Shown here piece after piece: positions 47,142 through 60,600 of a DNA stretch of 64,000 bases. The stretch's first letter is position 1. Each line of letters begins with the position of its first letter. A program made the position numbers and the translations under genes. Source of the stretch: Rutstroemia sp. NJR-2017a BVV2. Its lineage: Eukaryota; Ascomycota; Leotiomycetes; Helotiales; Rutstroemiaceae. The DNA lies in the NCBI GenBank assembly GCA_002946415.1, contig NJPS01000048.1, positions 868,001-932,000 of the forward strand, read 5' to 3'. The notes below the pieces were generated by a model. The model ran no database searches, was not told the DNA's origin, and saw only the letters and a list, made by a program, of their open reading frames with translations.

Positions 47142-49249
47142 TTAACCCCTCCCACATTTACAGCCGGCCGCCAGCTTTTCCCAATGTACCAAGTGTCCTC
47201 TCATTCTCCTCACCCACTCCGCATACATCACCGAGCTGACCCCAACCGCAGCTAAACTAATGAGTGCAATCCATCGGAATTGCTCCGGCCGATGCCAAAT
47301 CATCGCCATAACAAAGTTGCCAAGTTCAAAAAATGCTACCAGTGAATATTCGCAGCCAGTAAACGAGGAACGGGTCGCTGGCGGAACAAGTGTTTGTGTC
47401 AGCTGCTGGGTGGTGAGATCAAAGATCCAAAGACCGAGGCGGGAAAGTGAGAGATTTGTAAATAAGAGGAGCGGAAGGAGCATGGAGACTCTGGCGGTAG
47501 GTTGGGTGGGAAGAATGCGGGCTACAGTAGCCGGAAGCGGGGTTGATGAGGGAGTTGAAAGAATCCATAGAATCAGAGTGACTGGAATCTGTATGCCGGT
47601 TAGTCCAAATGTCTACCGGGTAAGGGAATGCATCGTACAAGGTTGATAAGCTGCCATGTAAGACCCCAAAGACCTAATCGTTCAAGACCAGTCGTAGTTT
47701 TACCCGATTCGTTAGCCTCCTCCCCATCACTTTCCAGCAAGCCTTCGCCCAGGTCATCTCTTGTAGGCAACCCATCGTAACGTCCATGCCCGTGTGCCTT
47801 TGATAGATATTCAACACCGATAGGAGTCACGACAGTACTACTAATCTCAACCACACATCCTGCCGCGCGCGCAAATGTAATTGAATCCAGCGAGAATCCC
47901 GCATTCAGGAGGAAAGTGATGAACGTAGCACCATAAGAAAGCGCAGACAGATGAAGCAGAGAAAGTGACAACGAAGGAATCCAGACTTTCGTCGAGAAGT
48001 ATCTCCTGAAGTCTCCCCTCAAAAGCCTGAGTGCATCGCCAACTTTCTTCACACATCCTCGCACTTCTCTGCTCTCCGTGGACATATCAACATCTTCCAC
48101 GACCTTTCGCTTCTGCAGGTTTGCATTCCCAGCCCATACCCTCTTGGCGCACCACATCTCTATTCCCCAGCTCGCGGCACTCATACCACCTACGACCACA
48201 ACCCCAATCTTGATCCCCGCGGCTGATGTGATGACCGAAACTAATATTGGGGCCAGAAGCTTGCAACTGAGATCGATTCTTCTCATCGTAGCATTCAGGT
48301 GCGTAAGATCATACTTATGGCCCTCTGGTCCCGCTGCCGTCATCACCCAATCCCTCTCCATAGAGAGCATATTCCCACTAGCACTCAAGCCCTCCAGCAC
48401 ACCCAACCACAGAATTAGGACAAATAGTCCAATCTTGACAATCCCATCCAAAGCCTCAACACTCATCTCAGAACCATGGCCCCCCTCACCGGCGCCGCTC
48501 GGCTCAACGATGAAAAACCATAGCACAGACGCACAAATAACCCCAACCCGATTAATCGTAACAGTCGTCAAAAGCGTTTTCAACCGGTCCGGAGCATTAT
48601 CCACCCATCTCCCCACGCTGGAGGAAAAACATATCGAAGCCAGTGTCCGTACGATACCTCTGTGCTCGTGATTCTATAATTAGCTTTTGCTTGGTCTTCA
48701 ATTTCCCCATCTCCACATGCCCTTGCTGTCTCATTTCCACGCAACTCAATACCAATCTGGAGGGGCCCAGATGTACGAAGTATTGATGTTTATATAAATA
48801 ACTTACCGTATGGAAGCCGCAACCAATGTATCCGGCCATGCACTAGCCGTGAAAATGATCTACCGAGTATTCTCATCAGCCTCATACCACATCCACATCC
48901 CCTCACCTCACCTCACCTCACCTCACCTCACCTCACCACATCAAAGAAATCCACTCACAGCAGCAAATTCGTAGCACCGCCCATTCCACGTCGATAAGAA
49001 GTGACTCAAGAAAAGACTCCAAGCCTGTTCTCTACTCAGGCCACCGGCATGTCTTTCCCTATCCGCATCATCCACCTCGCTTCCAGATCTGGAGTCTAAT
49101 ACAACCGTTTCTTCCTCCTCCTCCATGAACCCGTTACTAGTACCGGTACCTATCACACTCGCACTCACATCCGAGCGTAACATCACCTCTCCAGCTCCAT
49201 CAGCTGATCTAGGATCTCGCTCGTTCTCCACCTCAATGTCCATTTCCAT
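47142..49249 (-). CDS. Ferroportin-type iron exporter (SLC40 family)
   Basis: Four exons: 49249-48959, 48859-48807, 48659-47639 and 47588-47142, giving 603 residues. After an acidic N-terminal tail of about 75 residues the membrane part begins: SLFLSHFLSTWNGRCYEFAA, then the small second exon IIFTASAWPDTLVAASIR, then GIVRTLASICFSSSVGRWVD with NAPDRLKTLL, the signature of ferroportins. Later parts include LSCKLLAPILVSVITSAAGI, LSYGATFITFLLNAGFSLDS and LSRLGLWIFDLTTQQLTQTL, all ferroportin landmarks. About 10-12 membrane spans are expected. The family exports ferrous iron and related metals; in fungi it may act at the plasma membrane or the vacuole. The short second exon (53 nt) is needed for the N-terminal bundle. 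Intron 1 is unusual: it is filled with a TGAGG repeat. Confidence 0.9.
48901..48937. repeat. Pentamer array CCTCA inside ferroportin intron 1
   Basis: Just over seven perfect copies of CCTCA. On the transcribed strand it reads GTGAG repeated, so each unit contains a 5'-splice-site-like GTGAGG. It starts about 20 nt downstream of the real donor GTGAGT (48958-48953). Confidence 0.9.
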
Positions 49250-50466
49250 CTATGCCGACAGTCACTTATTGCCTCTTTCCCAGCACAAGGCAAAGTCGCG
49301 TACGTATCCCAAAAGCCGCAAGTCCGCAATCCGCTCTCCGTATCCGTGTCCGTGTCCGAAATCGTGTGAACAATATCACATATCCATTTGTGATACGATC
49401 ATAAAATAATTTCCGGTTTCCCGGGTCTGTGGTGGAGGATTTTTCGTTCTTGGGAATTTCTCGGAAATGCGGCCGGTTGGTTGAGCTGGTCACTAATTAC
49501 TGTACATAGCGGGGCAGTGGTTGCGGCTCGAAAGGTACCAAGTTAGAAAGAAAACCACTTTGGCCTAACTTAGCCATAGCAGGGCCGCGAAATTGGGTCG
49601 CCGTCAAGCTACTGTAGCCTGTAGGTCGTCGGGATTTTTATGTAAATCATGCCATGCAATGCAATCGGTAACTTATGAGATGAGACTTCTAGAAGGAAGC
49701 GCGGGAAGGAAATTGTGTACAGGCCGAGTTGTGAAAAGCTGGTATGCACGCACTGCATGTATGCACATATATAGGAAATTTGATATCGTCATTTTATGTT
49801 GATGACTTTTCGCCTTTTTTCTGTCTTTCCTTTCCTTTCTTTCTTGTCTCAGAATTTCATTTTGGGTGGAGTTTGTCTGATAACCGATATGATATGCTGG
49901 GCTTGGTTGGGCTGGACTTTGAGGTATTTTTGCTGAATTTAGATAGGGAGGGATATGAGTTGGTACACGATAGAGTCAGTACATAAGAGAATGAATTGAG
50001 TCAGCCAAGAAGATCGTCGAAAGAATGATATTCATTGAATTGAAAGTCATGGGATTTTGATGAAGAGCTAGAATGAATAGTATGCAGAGCAAGTCAACTT
50101 GTCTATCCGTCCCAACATGAATATCCCTTTGAAAACGAAAGGCTCATAAGCCATACATAAGCTGAGTGAGTACTCTCTTGTATCTTTCGGCCGTCAAAAA
50201 AGTCAAGATCCTGCAATCTTCCATCCAGATAATACGCCCCGAAGAGAAAGCCTCCTCCCCCAAAACCGCTCCCCCAATCAAGAAATCCATATATTCAAGA
50301 AACCCGTAAAAAGTCGTAACGCCATCGAATAAGAGAGTTCCCATCCAAATCTAGACCACCCGTCCAAGATATCTACCAGAACCACAAGACCCCTCCGCTT
50401 TCCCTTCCAATTTCATATACCGTGCCTGTACGCCCTGTCCAGAAATGCACCCCATCAAAACCCAAT
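49250..50466. other. Ferroportin promoter and 3' flank of the 96-residue gene
   Basis: About 1.2 kb between two minus-strand genes. Short ORFs here show no protein-like composition. No RNA gene seen. Confidence 0.5.
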
Positions 50467-50757
50467 CTAAGCAGATCCCGACGAGCCCAATCGTTCTTCC
50501 ATACCACCCCAGTAGACGAGAGGTCTGGGCTCCATAATCTCCAAGCCGACACCGAAGCTCTTCTTCTCTTCCTCGAGATCTTGCATCGAGGGCTGACGGT
50601 GCATGATGGTGTTGATGGTGCTGACTGGACCGGAGGCAGTGGAGGCGTACGATTCACGGCCGGTGGAGTTGATGGAACTTCCTGAGGGGGAAGAGGAACG
50701 ACGGAGAGATCCGCGGATGCTGGAGAAGGAGAAGGATTGAAGACGTGTGGAACGCAT
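50467..50757 (-). CDS. Small conserved-looking fungal protein, 96 residues
   Basis: Single exon of 96 residues from the ATG of MRSTRLQSFSFSSIRGSLRR. The open frame continues far upstream, but that part is His/Ser/Tyr-rich without protein character and is probably 5' UTR. The N-terminal half is Ser/Arg/Thr-rich and basic. The C-terminal half has a compact, conserved-looking core: PSMQDLEEEKKSFGVGLEIM followed by EPRPLVYWGGMEERLG. I know proteins of this pattern only as uncharacterised fungal hypotheticals. No signal peptide or membrane segment. The core keeps several charged, aromatic and Pro/Gly positions together, which suggests a binding role; this is inference. Confidence 0.7.
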   Translation of the reverse strand: MRSTRLQSFSFSSIRGSLRRSSSPSGSSINSTGRESYASTASGPVSTINTIMHRQPSMQDLEEEKKSFGVGLEIMEPRPLVYWGGMEERLGSSGSA

Positions 50758-52822
50758 GATGTTGGTTGAGTGGTATAAGGTTGATGTGTGTGTTGATATG
50801 TGAAGAGATATTAGGGATCTCCAATGATGGAAGATCTCGGTAGTATTAGAGGTTGGTGGTGGTGAGCGAGTGTTGATATAGCAACTTGCAAGTAATTCAA
50901 AGTGAGATATCCAAGGCACAGCCCTGCGATAATATTGATAATAGTATAGTGTAGATCTGATTATAAAGCTTTCAAATTGAGTTTGTTTCTGGCAACGAGT
51001 GACGAGTCCTTTAGACTGAGTGAGCTGGAAGTGAGCGAGTGAGTGAGTGAAGAGAGGAAGATGACGACCGTAAGGTAGATGTATGGATAGATATATATGA
51101 TGAAACCAGAGACGGTACGACGAAGAGGCAATGACCTGGTACTTAAAAGGCGAAAATATCTCTGACGAAAATCTTTCTCCACGCCCGGTGTCCCAAAAGT
51201 TCGAGCCGGCACACACAAAACTAGCAGTACGAAGAACCCTTGTGGACCAAGATTTTCACACCTTGTCTTGGATTGCTCCTGGAATAGAAATATAAATTGG
51301 ATATTATCGGAGACAAGGAGAGGGGCAAGCCAATCTGCACTCCACAGCTTGCAAGGGCTGTTTGAAGGGGAAATACTTGTTATGAATTATGGAATAAGAG
51401 TGTAGCGAGAAAGGACAGGGAGGAGAGGTCTAGAAAAGCAGAAAGGGAGGGGTACAATATGAAGAAATATGAAGAAATATGCAATAATAATACTTTGTAC
51501 TAAAGTAAATGCAAAGTGCACGCCAATGCAGTCACCTTGACCTCATCCTTGAGAACATGTCATGATCAACCGTCGTGGCTGTTTCTCCAAGGTTCTCCAA
51601 CGACCAAGGTACGCTTCGTGTTACAGAGATGTCTGAACAGCTGGAATGGATGGGTAAGCTTAAGAAGATCGGAAGCAGGGGAAGTTACTGTGCTATTCCG
51701 TCTTCTGCCATCTGTTACGGTAGATCCGAAGATAATCTGTACTTCGTAAAGGTGCTTTCAGGTGCCGGTACTGCCTAAAAATGAATGACCGACCTGTGCA
51801 GTGCAAACGAATACGCAGCTTGCTTACGCTTTGATGGTCACCTCTGAGCACATTCTGACGTTCTCTTTCATACAAAGTATGATGTTACCATGTTACGAAA
51901 CTCTTTGCCACCGGCAGCCGAGCTTCATCAGGTAAAGACTCATTCATCAGCAAGTCCCAAACCATCACCTCCTGTCGGCCATGTCGTGTCTCTTCCTAGC
52001 TTCCCGAGGTCAATACTTTACACAGCCACGACACGTACGGGGAACGGAACTTTGGTCGGAGGACGTACGAACTTGTACGTACGAAGGTATTATTGAATTG
52101 AATTCCTGGATAACTTATGTAGAGGGATATTGCATTGAATCAATGTGTCAGTGTCAATACATTCATAACCAACACGTCAACTACCTCCTGCACCTGATAC
52201 AAGTTTATATTGAATGTATATGCATGGCCCATTTTCCCTTCATTTATCTGATGCAAGATACATAAGCGACATGGACACAACACACAAAATACAAGTACTT
52301 ACTTATTCAAATGATCTAGAAATACTACGTAGCGATGTCTCTTCAATGCAATGCAGTCATGTCTCTTCAGTTCAATACGGCGACGTATGTTATCAAATGC
52401 AAAACAGCTCATCTCGAATTCGAAACGGGGATGGTTGAGCGTGCCTCCGTTGGATTCGACCTCAAACCTTACATCATAAGTATCTGCTTATCTTTTCGCT
52501 CTTCAGCCTCCCTTCCTCGTCCCTTCCGCTCATCACTTCTGTATCGACCTACACATATCAGACACGAACATCAAAAGGGCAAATCCCCCTTTCGCCCTTC
52601 CCCTTCCCCTTCTCTTTCCCGTTCAGATCGCCTCACATCAGATACTTCACGTCACATTACCGTACCCCTCTCCGTTCTCCCTATGATCATCAAACAACCA
52701 CCATAGTGCAAACCACACTACCACACACCCACAAACCCCTCCATCAAACACCAGCAACAGCACCAAGCATAACCCACGTCCCCAACCCCCGTCGCAAACG
52801 TCCCTGATCTTCCCAGCCCGCG

Positions 52823-52857
52823 ACCTGACCTGACCTGACCTGACCTGACCTGACCGA
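52823..52857. repeat. Pentamer array, unit CCTGA
   Basis: About seven copies of CCTGA. It differs by one base from the CCTCA array in ferroportin intron 1. Confidence 0.9.
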
Positions 52858-53879
52858 CCTACTTTCGCACCCACGATCAGCAACGCAATCCCCCGCGGCC
52901 ACGGGACGGTCGCAGTCGATCAGGCCGGCCCTCTGCCTTTCACACTTACCCTGCCCTCCCTGCCTCGAACGACAACGGCGATCAATTGCATCATCCTTAC
53001 GGCGTACTCACAGTCTCAATTCTCCGTTCCCGATTCCCACGCAACGCAACGCAACGCACACACCCACGCGTCGCATAACTCGTTTCATACACACAGTACT
53101 AGCACACCCCTACCCCTTTATCCTAGTCCTTCTGCCCTGACTAAACTCAACCCAACTCATCCCTACCACTTACCCCTCGTGCAACGCTAACAAAAACCCT
53201 CTCCCCTGTAAAACACGTTTGAGAACAAACCACCTGTTGTTCGCAACCCGCTTCTAAAAGTCCAGCTCGTGCGAAAGTACTCCCAGATTCATAAGAAAGG
53301 CGTAGAAATAAAATAACTTCTCCTAAGCCCATCCACTCCCAATTTCCGATTTGCCGGAAACGAAGCTGCTGTAGTATATTACAGTCTGTTAGACTGAGGG
53401 ATTTTTTCTCTACTGTACTCTGTATGGAGTTGCTGGATATAACTTACAATCTGTATGCCCGTTCTATTCGTGAAGTAAATTATTCATCTCATCGATTATC
53501 CCTTCTACTTGTACCTACTCCATACGAAATATACCTACGCCAATAATTGATAGTCCGAACCTAACGTCGCATACACGTATACAAAGTCTATTTACCACCC
53601 AATACCACCATCACAGCACTGCATAGCATATCATAAAACCGACGACGTATTCATAGACCACAGCTGGAGTGATATAAAAGTGCAAGTTCAGATACCGTAA
53701 ACTGTATACATACAAACACAAGTAATACAATTCTCCCCTCCTCTCCTCTATCTCTCCTTCCCTCCTCCCTCTCCCCCCCCTCGACAAAGCAAAAACGCCC
53801 TCGCCATGCATCCAAGTATACAACACCTCTTATCGCAGCGCAACGTATAATTGATCGATCGATGTATAACAGAACAGCG

Positions 53880-53899
53880 AACCAACCAACCAACCAACA
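53880..53899. repeat. Tetramer array, unit ACCA
   Basis: Five copies of a 4-bp unit. Simple microsatellite in the gene-free region. Confidence 0.8.
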
Positions 53900-54604
53900 G
53901 GAAGGAGAAGTAAGTTAACAAGCAACATAAGAAAAGATATAATTCTACATTCTCTCATCGCATAGCATAGCATACCCTCCATCTTTTCGTCTCCCTCCCC
54001 TCCTCTCCTCTCCCAATAAACACACCTCCTCCCCGAAGAAAAGGAAAAGGGATATATCAAAGTTTCTGCGAAGAAAACACCCCCCGCACAGAAAGAAGAA
54101 GACGAAGAAGAAAAGTATCTGTCTAATAAGCTATACCACACCACATCCATCAATCATAAAACCATCATAAATAATAGGTAAAAGAAAAACCTAAAAGCAA
54201 AGTAAAATCAAAAGAAAAAAGTTTAAACTCCTCGCTTGCGCCTCCCATCCATCCATCTTTCCCCCCTCCATCCATCCGTACCTATGCAACACCTACCCCT
54301 CCCCTCCCCAAACCAATTATGCAACCAGCACGGATCCCCAACCCTCCTGATCTAGACTTTTTGTTTTCACTGCGCTCTTCGCTTGGAGGTTCTTTTTGCC
54401 CTGCATGCCTGCTGTGCTGTGCTTTGCTGCGCGAAGCATATCTCCCAGACCGATTATGTACTTTTTTCCTTCCTTCTCATCATTAAGAGATCTCTCAACC
54501 GTGCCATACTATGCCTGACTCCAAACCCCCATATCATACCCGGTACTATACTGTATACTGTATGTATCCTTCCTAAATACACCGGAAACTTTTACCTCAT
54601 CCCA

Positions 54605-57600
54605 TCACCTCCCGCTTTTACTCCCACTTTTACTTTTGCTTGGCCGTTTCATCGTAAAACTGCGTCTAATACTTTCACCCCACGCCGAATTATCCAGAAC
54701 CTCTAGCACATTCTCGGCACTGACCGCACTATTCCTTCTGCTGCTATGACCCGAGGATATGCCACTAACCTCCACAGCGTCGAAATTGTATGCGGAGCTT
54801 GATGGATGCGGAGATAGTGTTGGCGATACTGCGGACGAGATGGACGGGAAGGCCGTGTTGATTGACACGTCGGTGCCGCGGCGTTGTCGTAATGGTGCGC
54901 CGTCCAGTCCATATGTGATGAATGAGTTGCGTGTGTCTGTAATATCGGTTGGTGACAACAGAGGTGAGGCGGCAGATTTTCGTTGCTTATTTAATGTGTC
55001 TTCGTCGTCGACGTAAACCTCTGGGCCTAGTTGCGGAATATCTGTCATGCGGCCTGACTTCTTCCTCTCCATATGTTGCCTGAATCTTCTAGACCAATAC
55101 CTGAATTTCTATTAGCAGTTTCCTAACGAGCCGACTCTCTCAACAACTTACATGGTGTCGAAAAATCCAACCACAATCCGCCTTCGAACTTCTTCCTCCA
55201 CTCTCTGTAAACGGGCGCGACGACGCAGGAACTCCTCGAGTCTACCGAGAGCGTTAGCTTGTATTTCTGCGGTTCTATCTGCTTGACTTACTTCAAACTC
55301 TTGTTGTCGCTAATGACGTTGTAATGCGCCAATACCATGAGGACAGTAGTAAAAGAAATGCCACGATCAGGGTCTGCAGATACCAATACTTCCTCATAGA
55401 AAAGGTTGAACCGAGCTCGCTCACGTCGTACCCTTCCGGCGTCTATCTTAGAGATTCTCTCATTCAGTGCTTTCAAGTCAATCCCATTGGCCGAACTAGG
55501 AGTTGAGATAGAGTTCAATCTGCCGTTGGCGGGTGGTCCTTGAACGTCTTCAAGAATTCTTCGAACCGAGTCCTCATGAGAATAAATGCGCATTTCAAAC
55601 ACGCCCGAAAGTTCTCCCAATAGTCGAGGAAACTGTTCTTTGGCAATGAATCCTGTACCATCTGAATCTAACGTGGCCCATGCCTGCTTGAATCTCCTGA
55701 TTTCTTCTCGACTGACCTTTCCTAGACCATTGGATCTTTGGAAGACGTAACTGAAACTCTCGTAGATGAGCGAGACGAACAAACTCGTGAAAATATACAT
55801 GCTCAGGATATTCCAAGCAATGAAGAGTGTCCGAGCCCATTCTGAGCTTCCACAATCACTGTTGTAAAAGGTGTCTCCAATGGTACAGAAGGGTGGTAAG
55901 ATCGTAGCATAGTCCTCCATAATTTGGTTCCAGCCTTCACCACAGGACATACGGAACAGCAAGATAAGAGTCTTTGGTACTGTACGCATGTTTATGTTGT
56001 CCGACTCATTTCCGCCAAATCGAGTAAGTCCGAAGGTTTGGGTCATAGCAATGGCAAAAACCATGAAGAGGACGAACCAAGTTGCTAGTAAGTTACCGAT
56101 TGCCGTCAAACTAGCTGCGGCGGTCTTGAAAAGTTGATCCAGTGCGTCGTTCCTTGGAATCAAGAGTAGTACAATGGCCACGAGGAACAACTTATGCAGC
56201 TGGATGTATACTTGAGATTTGTAGTTCGTGAGCAGTAGCAAAGTTGTGATAAGCGTTCCGGAGACTGCGAAGATTGAAAACACATCCCAAGAACTGCGTC
56301 TAAACCTAGCCCAGCTCAGGCCAACTATGCGGACGATGATATTGATGATGTAGAAGACGGTGCAGGCAAGAAATATGTAATCCCTAGACCTGCTCCACAA
56401 TTCCGGCTCCGGATAGAACTCCACTATTAGGAGAATGAGGTGAAAGACAAGTATCAAAGTCATTATTTGATGCCACTTTCCATGCTTGCGAGTGGCACGC
56501 TTATAGCACCAGTTCTTCCACCAACGTGGATCTTTGCTAGTTGGCCGCTTCGACGGCGAGACCTGCCTCAGAAGCTTGCGCAGTTCCACCCACGATCTCT
56601 GGTCCGAGGTCAAGAACGCAACACCAGTCTGCTCAGTATAGTTGCGCATGAACACAGAAATGAAGAGAGTAAGAATGAAGACAGTGGCGAGGAGATTGAA
56701 GATAACGAAGAACACGGCGTTACCTTGCGTGGAGAAATCCTGCGGCTGAAACCCTCTACCAGTAATGGACATTGCGTTGAACATTACGTCAACCCAGCCT
56801 TCTTGGGAGACAATCTGGAAAAGAATGAATAGCGAGCTTCCAAAGTTGTCGAAATCGTAGTACGGATTCGAAACTTGTCTGGGGGCAACTACATTCCAGT
56901 TGGGACTGAAAGGGGTTGAGTTGTATTCGCCAAAGCAATCCGCCAGATTGGTGATGTTACCAGTATCGTTACAGGAGTAGAGCTGACCGTTGAAGAGATT
57001 GACTCCATAAATGGCAAAAGGAATCAACAAAGACATCGAGACAAAAGCAGCCTATGGGCTTATTAGCAGGTGCGATATCGCCTTGTAACCAATTGATCTT
57101 ACCGAAAGAACCTTGAATCCACCGACAAGTATTACAGAATGAAATGTGTCTCTGGCACTATCACTAACGTTAAGCAATCGCAGGGCTCGTAAAGCTTTGA
57201 AGGCCCCAACGGCTCTTGCGATGACGCCATCGTTCAACAAAGATGTAATGACATTGATCCAGAGGGTGATCAGGACCAGCCCGTCAATGAAGCCCCAAGT
57301 GCTTCTATAGTAGGCATTGGGTGTCCAGAAAAAGCCATCTGCAATAACTTTGATCACGGCCTCGATGGTAAATATGATGGCAAAGATAAAATCCGCGAAA
57401 ACGAACCAATTGTTTCCAGTGGTGGCATCAGGATGCTGTTGAAAATATTCTCGCTGATACAACGGAGTCGTCACGCAGGCCAAGAGTACCATCGCAACGA
57501 TACATGCATACAGGAACGCCGACATGCCATACCAGATGGTCAAATGAGGCTCAACTCCATCGAAACGCTCACTGCCACGGCCAGGTCCGACACACTTCTG

Positions 57601-60600
57601 ACAGAATCGTCGAATTGGGTTACTAGGTTTGAATACGAACAATGCATTGTTGTAATGCGGATGCCGAGCTAGATATTCTCGTTGTGCTTTTTTGCGCTGT
57701 GATGTTGCTGACACGGCTTCCTTCGCCATTGCTCTTGTACCTTTGGAGTCGTCAGGCTTGATAGAGAACGACAGGTTAGAGTAGAACGGATTTGGCTCTT
57801 TATTCCACACCTTGGACATAAAAGCGCCCCAGACAGAAGACAAAATGCCTGGATTCACAACGGCCGTGTCTGCTGCCATTTGTTCCGCGTTGTGCTCATG
57901 TTGTCCAGGAACAATTTCATCGTCAAGGAAATCCTTCACGACAGCGTCTTTCAATAGCATTTCCATTGTTGCGGGGCCATAATCCAGTGGATCCTTCTTC
58001 GCTTTAGATCTCCCAAAGCGAAGAATAGAAGACAGTGCAAGGTTACTGGATGAGGAGGTGACCTCCTTTCGGTTTAGGAAAGCTCTCACTTGTTGCATGC
58101 GCTTTTCGTCTTCTGAAACATCGAAATTCTCCTGGATGACCGCTATGAACATATTCACCAGGATGAAGTTGGCAAGAATAAACCATCCAATAAAAAAAAG
58201 CGCTCCTATCCAGGCAGTTTTATGCGCATCATCAATTCCAGTGATCGTGTACATGATTCCTGTCCAGTTCTCGCTCGACAGAATTTGGTACATTCCGAGA
58301 AATGCATTGTAGATAGTCGAAAAGTTGACGTTGTTGGTGTTGCCGTCTAGATCCTGCTCAGGCAGCTCACCACGGAATAGCTGAACAGCGAGAAGAGAGA
58401 TCAAGAAGGTGATGAGAAAGACGAATAGTACCAGGTTGCCTATACCACTGGCGTTTCCTAGAACCAGCATAATCAAAGACCTTGTTATATCAACTCCCAT
58501 GACCACACGATAGATTCGAAGAATCTGGAATACAGTAAGCCAAGCATAGGGCTGGCCAGAATTCTTGATCGGAGGCAACAAAATGACAGTGGTGATTATG
58601 GCAAGTGCCAAGTCAAACAGATTTCTTCTATGCTTGTGAAAATGTCGCCAATCGGAGATGAATCGTAAGATGATATCTATCAGTAACAAGAAAGTCACAA
58701 CAATCTCTGACGCATCGATAAACCTGGCTCGCGACTGTGACATCTCGTAGCTTCGAGACGCTTGCACTAGGAGATCGTAGACGATGACCGCAATCCAGAA
58801 CCAATAAGTTTTTTCGTACATCATCTTCAACTTGCTTCCCCGTACTTGTGCGTCAAGCTCTTGTTCGGGTGGAACGTCGTTATCATTTGGCTGTGCCGCG
58901 AAAGCACTTGCTTTGCCTTCGCCTCTTATGACTTGAAAAGAGGAAGTGATGACTGCTATCATCAAGTTCATAAGCCAGAGCATCATGATAACAATTCCAC
59001 CAGCAAAGAATAGTGCAGCAGCGAGGTAATCTGAGTCCGTCGCATAGTACATGAGATCGGTGAACGTGTTTCCCGTCATGATGACAAAAACAAGCTCCAA
59101 TGACTGTGCTATATTATCGAAGTTGAGCGTACCATTGAATGGTAGGAATGGGGGCGGAAGTTGAATACAAAAAGAGCCCTGGGGACACAGATACCCTTTG
59201 GCTGAAGGAGTTCCAGGTGTCAAATTAAAGAGTGGGTTGGGGTCATGAGAGAGCACCCATGGATCGTGATGTCCGTTGGTGGCGTTGAACTGTCCACCGC
59301 AGTATTGCCCAGAATGAATGTAAGCAGCATTGATGTCCAATGAATTGTCAGGATCAATCCAAACACACTGACGATCAAAACTGCCCTTGAAACTCTGAAT
59401 TCCGATTATAGCAAAAAGCAGCCAGAAAAAGCCAATGAGGAAGGATACATTGAGCAGTAGAGGTGTCGCCTTCTTTAAGCTTCGAAGAATAATCTAGTAG
59501 ATGGATGAGACTTTTGAACAAGGCGGGAAATAGGAGTAAGACTTACAGCTGTACCATTTGTCAAAGCTAGTAAACGTAGAATCCGTAGGCAACTCAACAT
59601 ACGGAAAACATAAAGATGACTTTTATCTTCTACGCCCATGATACTAATGACGAATGCTGCCCAATATGCCACAATTGCTAAGAAATCGAGGCGGTTGAAA
59701 GAATGCCGCAGGAAAGCTCTCCGAGCTAGCTGAAGCCGTTGCGCTTGCTCGACAGTACTGGTCATTGCCTGCATTTGAGCAAAAGTGTTAACAATAGCCT
59801 TCCGGGAGGTATAGTCCTCAGAAGATGATTCTTGTGGTCTTCTAACAGAAGATTTTCGTTGAGGAGCAAATATAGATCGATATTTGTCCAATACCGCAGC
59901 CTTCACGCCTCGTTGACGATCTATCGTACTGTATTCCGGAGCATTGGAGACGAAGCCAGAAACAATAATTCGCGCTATGACTTCTAGTGTGAAAATAACG
60001 AAAAGTACCAGTAGAGCGTAGTCAATAAAGGAATGCCCCCAGAGCGTGGTCCTAGGATGTGTATACACAGAAGGTGCTGAGTCCACTGCGAGTAGGACTG
60101 TTTGAATGACAATCAGGATCAAAATGGCAGGTTCTGTGACCGGATATACCAAAAGGTCACATAACTTTACTCGGATTTTATTCTCAGGCGAAAAGATTCC
60201 CAAAGTGTTCCCTCGAAGTGGATTAGGTGGAGCCTGCGATTGCCACTGGTCTGTTGCAGGTCCCTCCAGGGTCCTCGATGGTGGCTTCTCAAACGGCGGA
60301 AACATACTGTCTGGTCGGTAAGCTGTGTCTTGGACCATTGGCTCAAAAGATCTCCGTGGAGGCATGGGCGGTTCTTCAATACTGTAGGCCTGTTGCCGCC
60401 TTGCACTCTCCTCGATTAATTCGGCTTCACCACTAAGGTTAACGACACGCTGTGACATAGCTCTCATCATTGAACCCGCCCTTGACAATGCGCCTGCGGT
60501 CGATGGTGATCTAGACCTTCGATCTGAGGGGTTCAAATTGCCAGAGTAACTCTGCGACCTCAAACGTCCAGCAAAGGAAGAGAGTCCTGCTTCTGCATTG

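Larger units (their letters stand above)
50758..54604. other. 3.8-kb gene-free region rich in simple repeats
   Basis: Lies between the 5' side of the 96-residue gene and the 3' end of CCH1. It has long C/T-rich stretches on the plus strand (52480-53180, 53720-54060), a CCTGA array (52823-52857), an ACCA array (53880-53899) and ACGTAC palindromes near 52028-52085. Some ORFs are long only because the DNA is biased. A non-coding transcript is possible but nothing shows it directly. Confidence 0.5.

Noticed and set aside
50758..51216. N-terminal extension of the 96-residue protein
   Set aside because: The extra 153 codons are His/Ser/Tyr-rich without domain character and start at a poor context; more likely 5' UTR.
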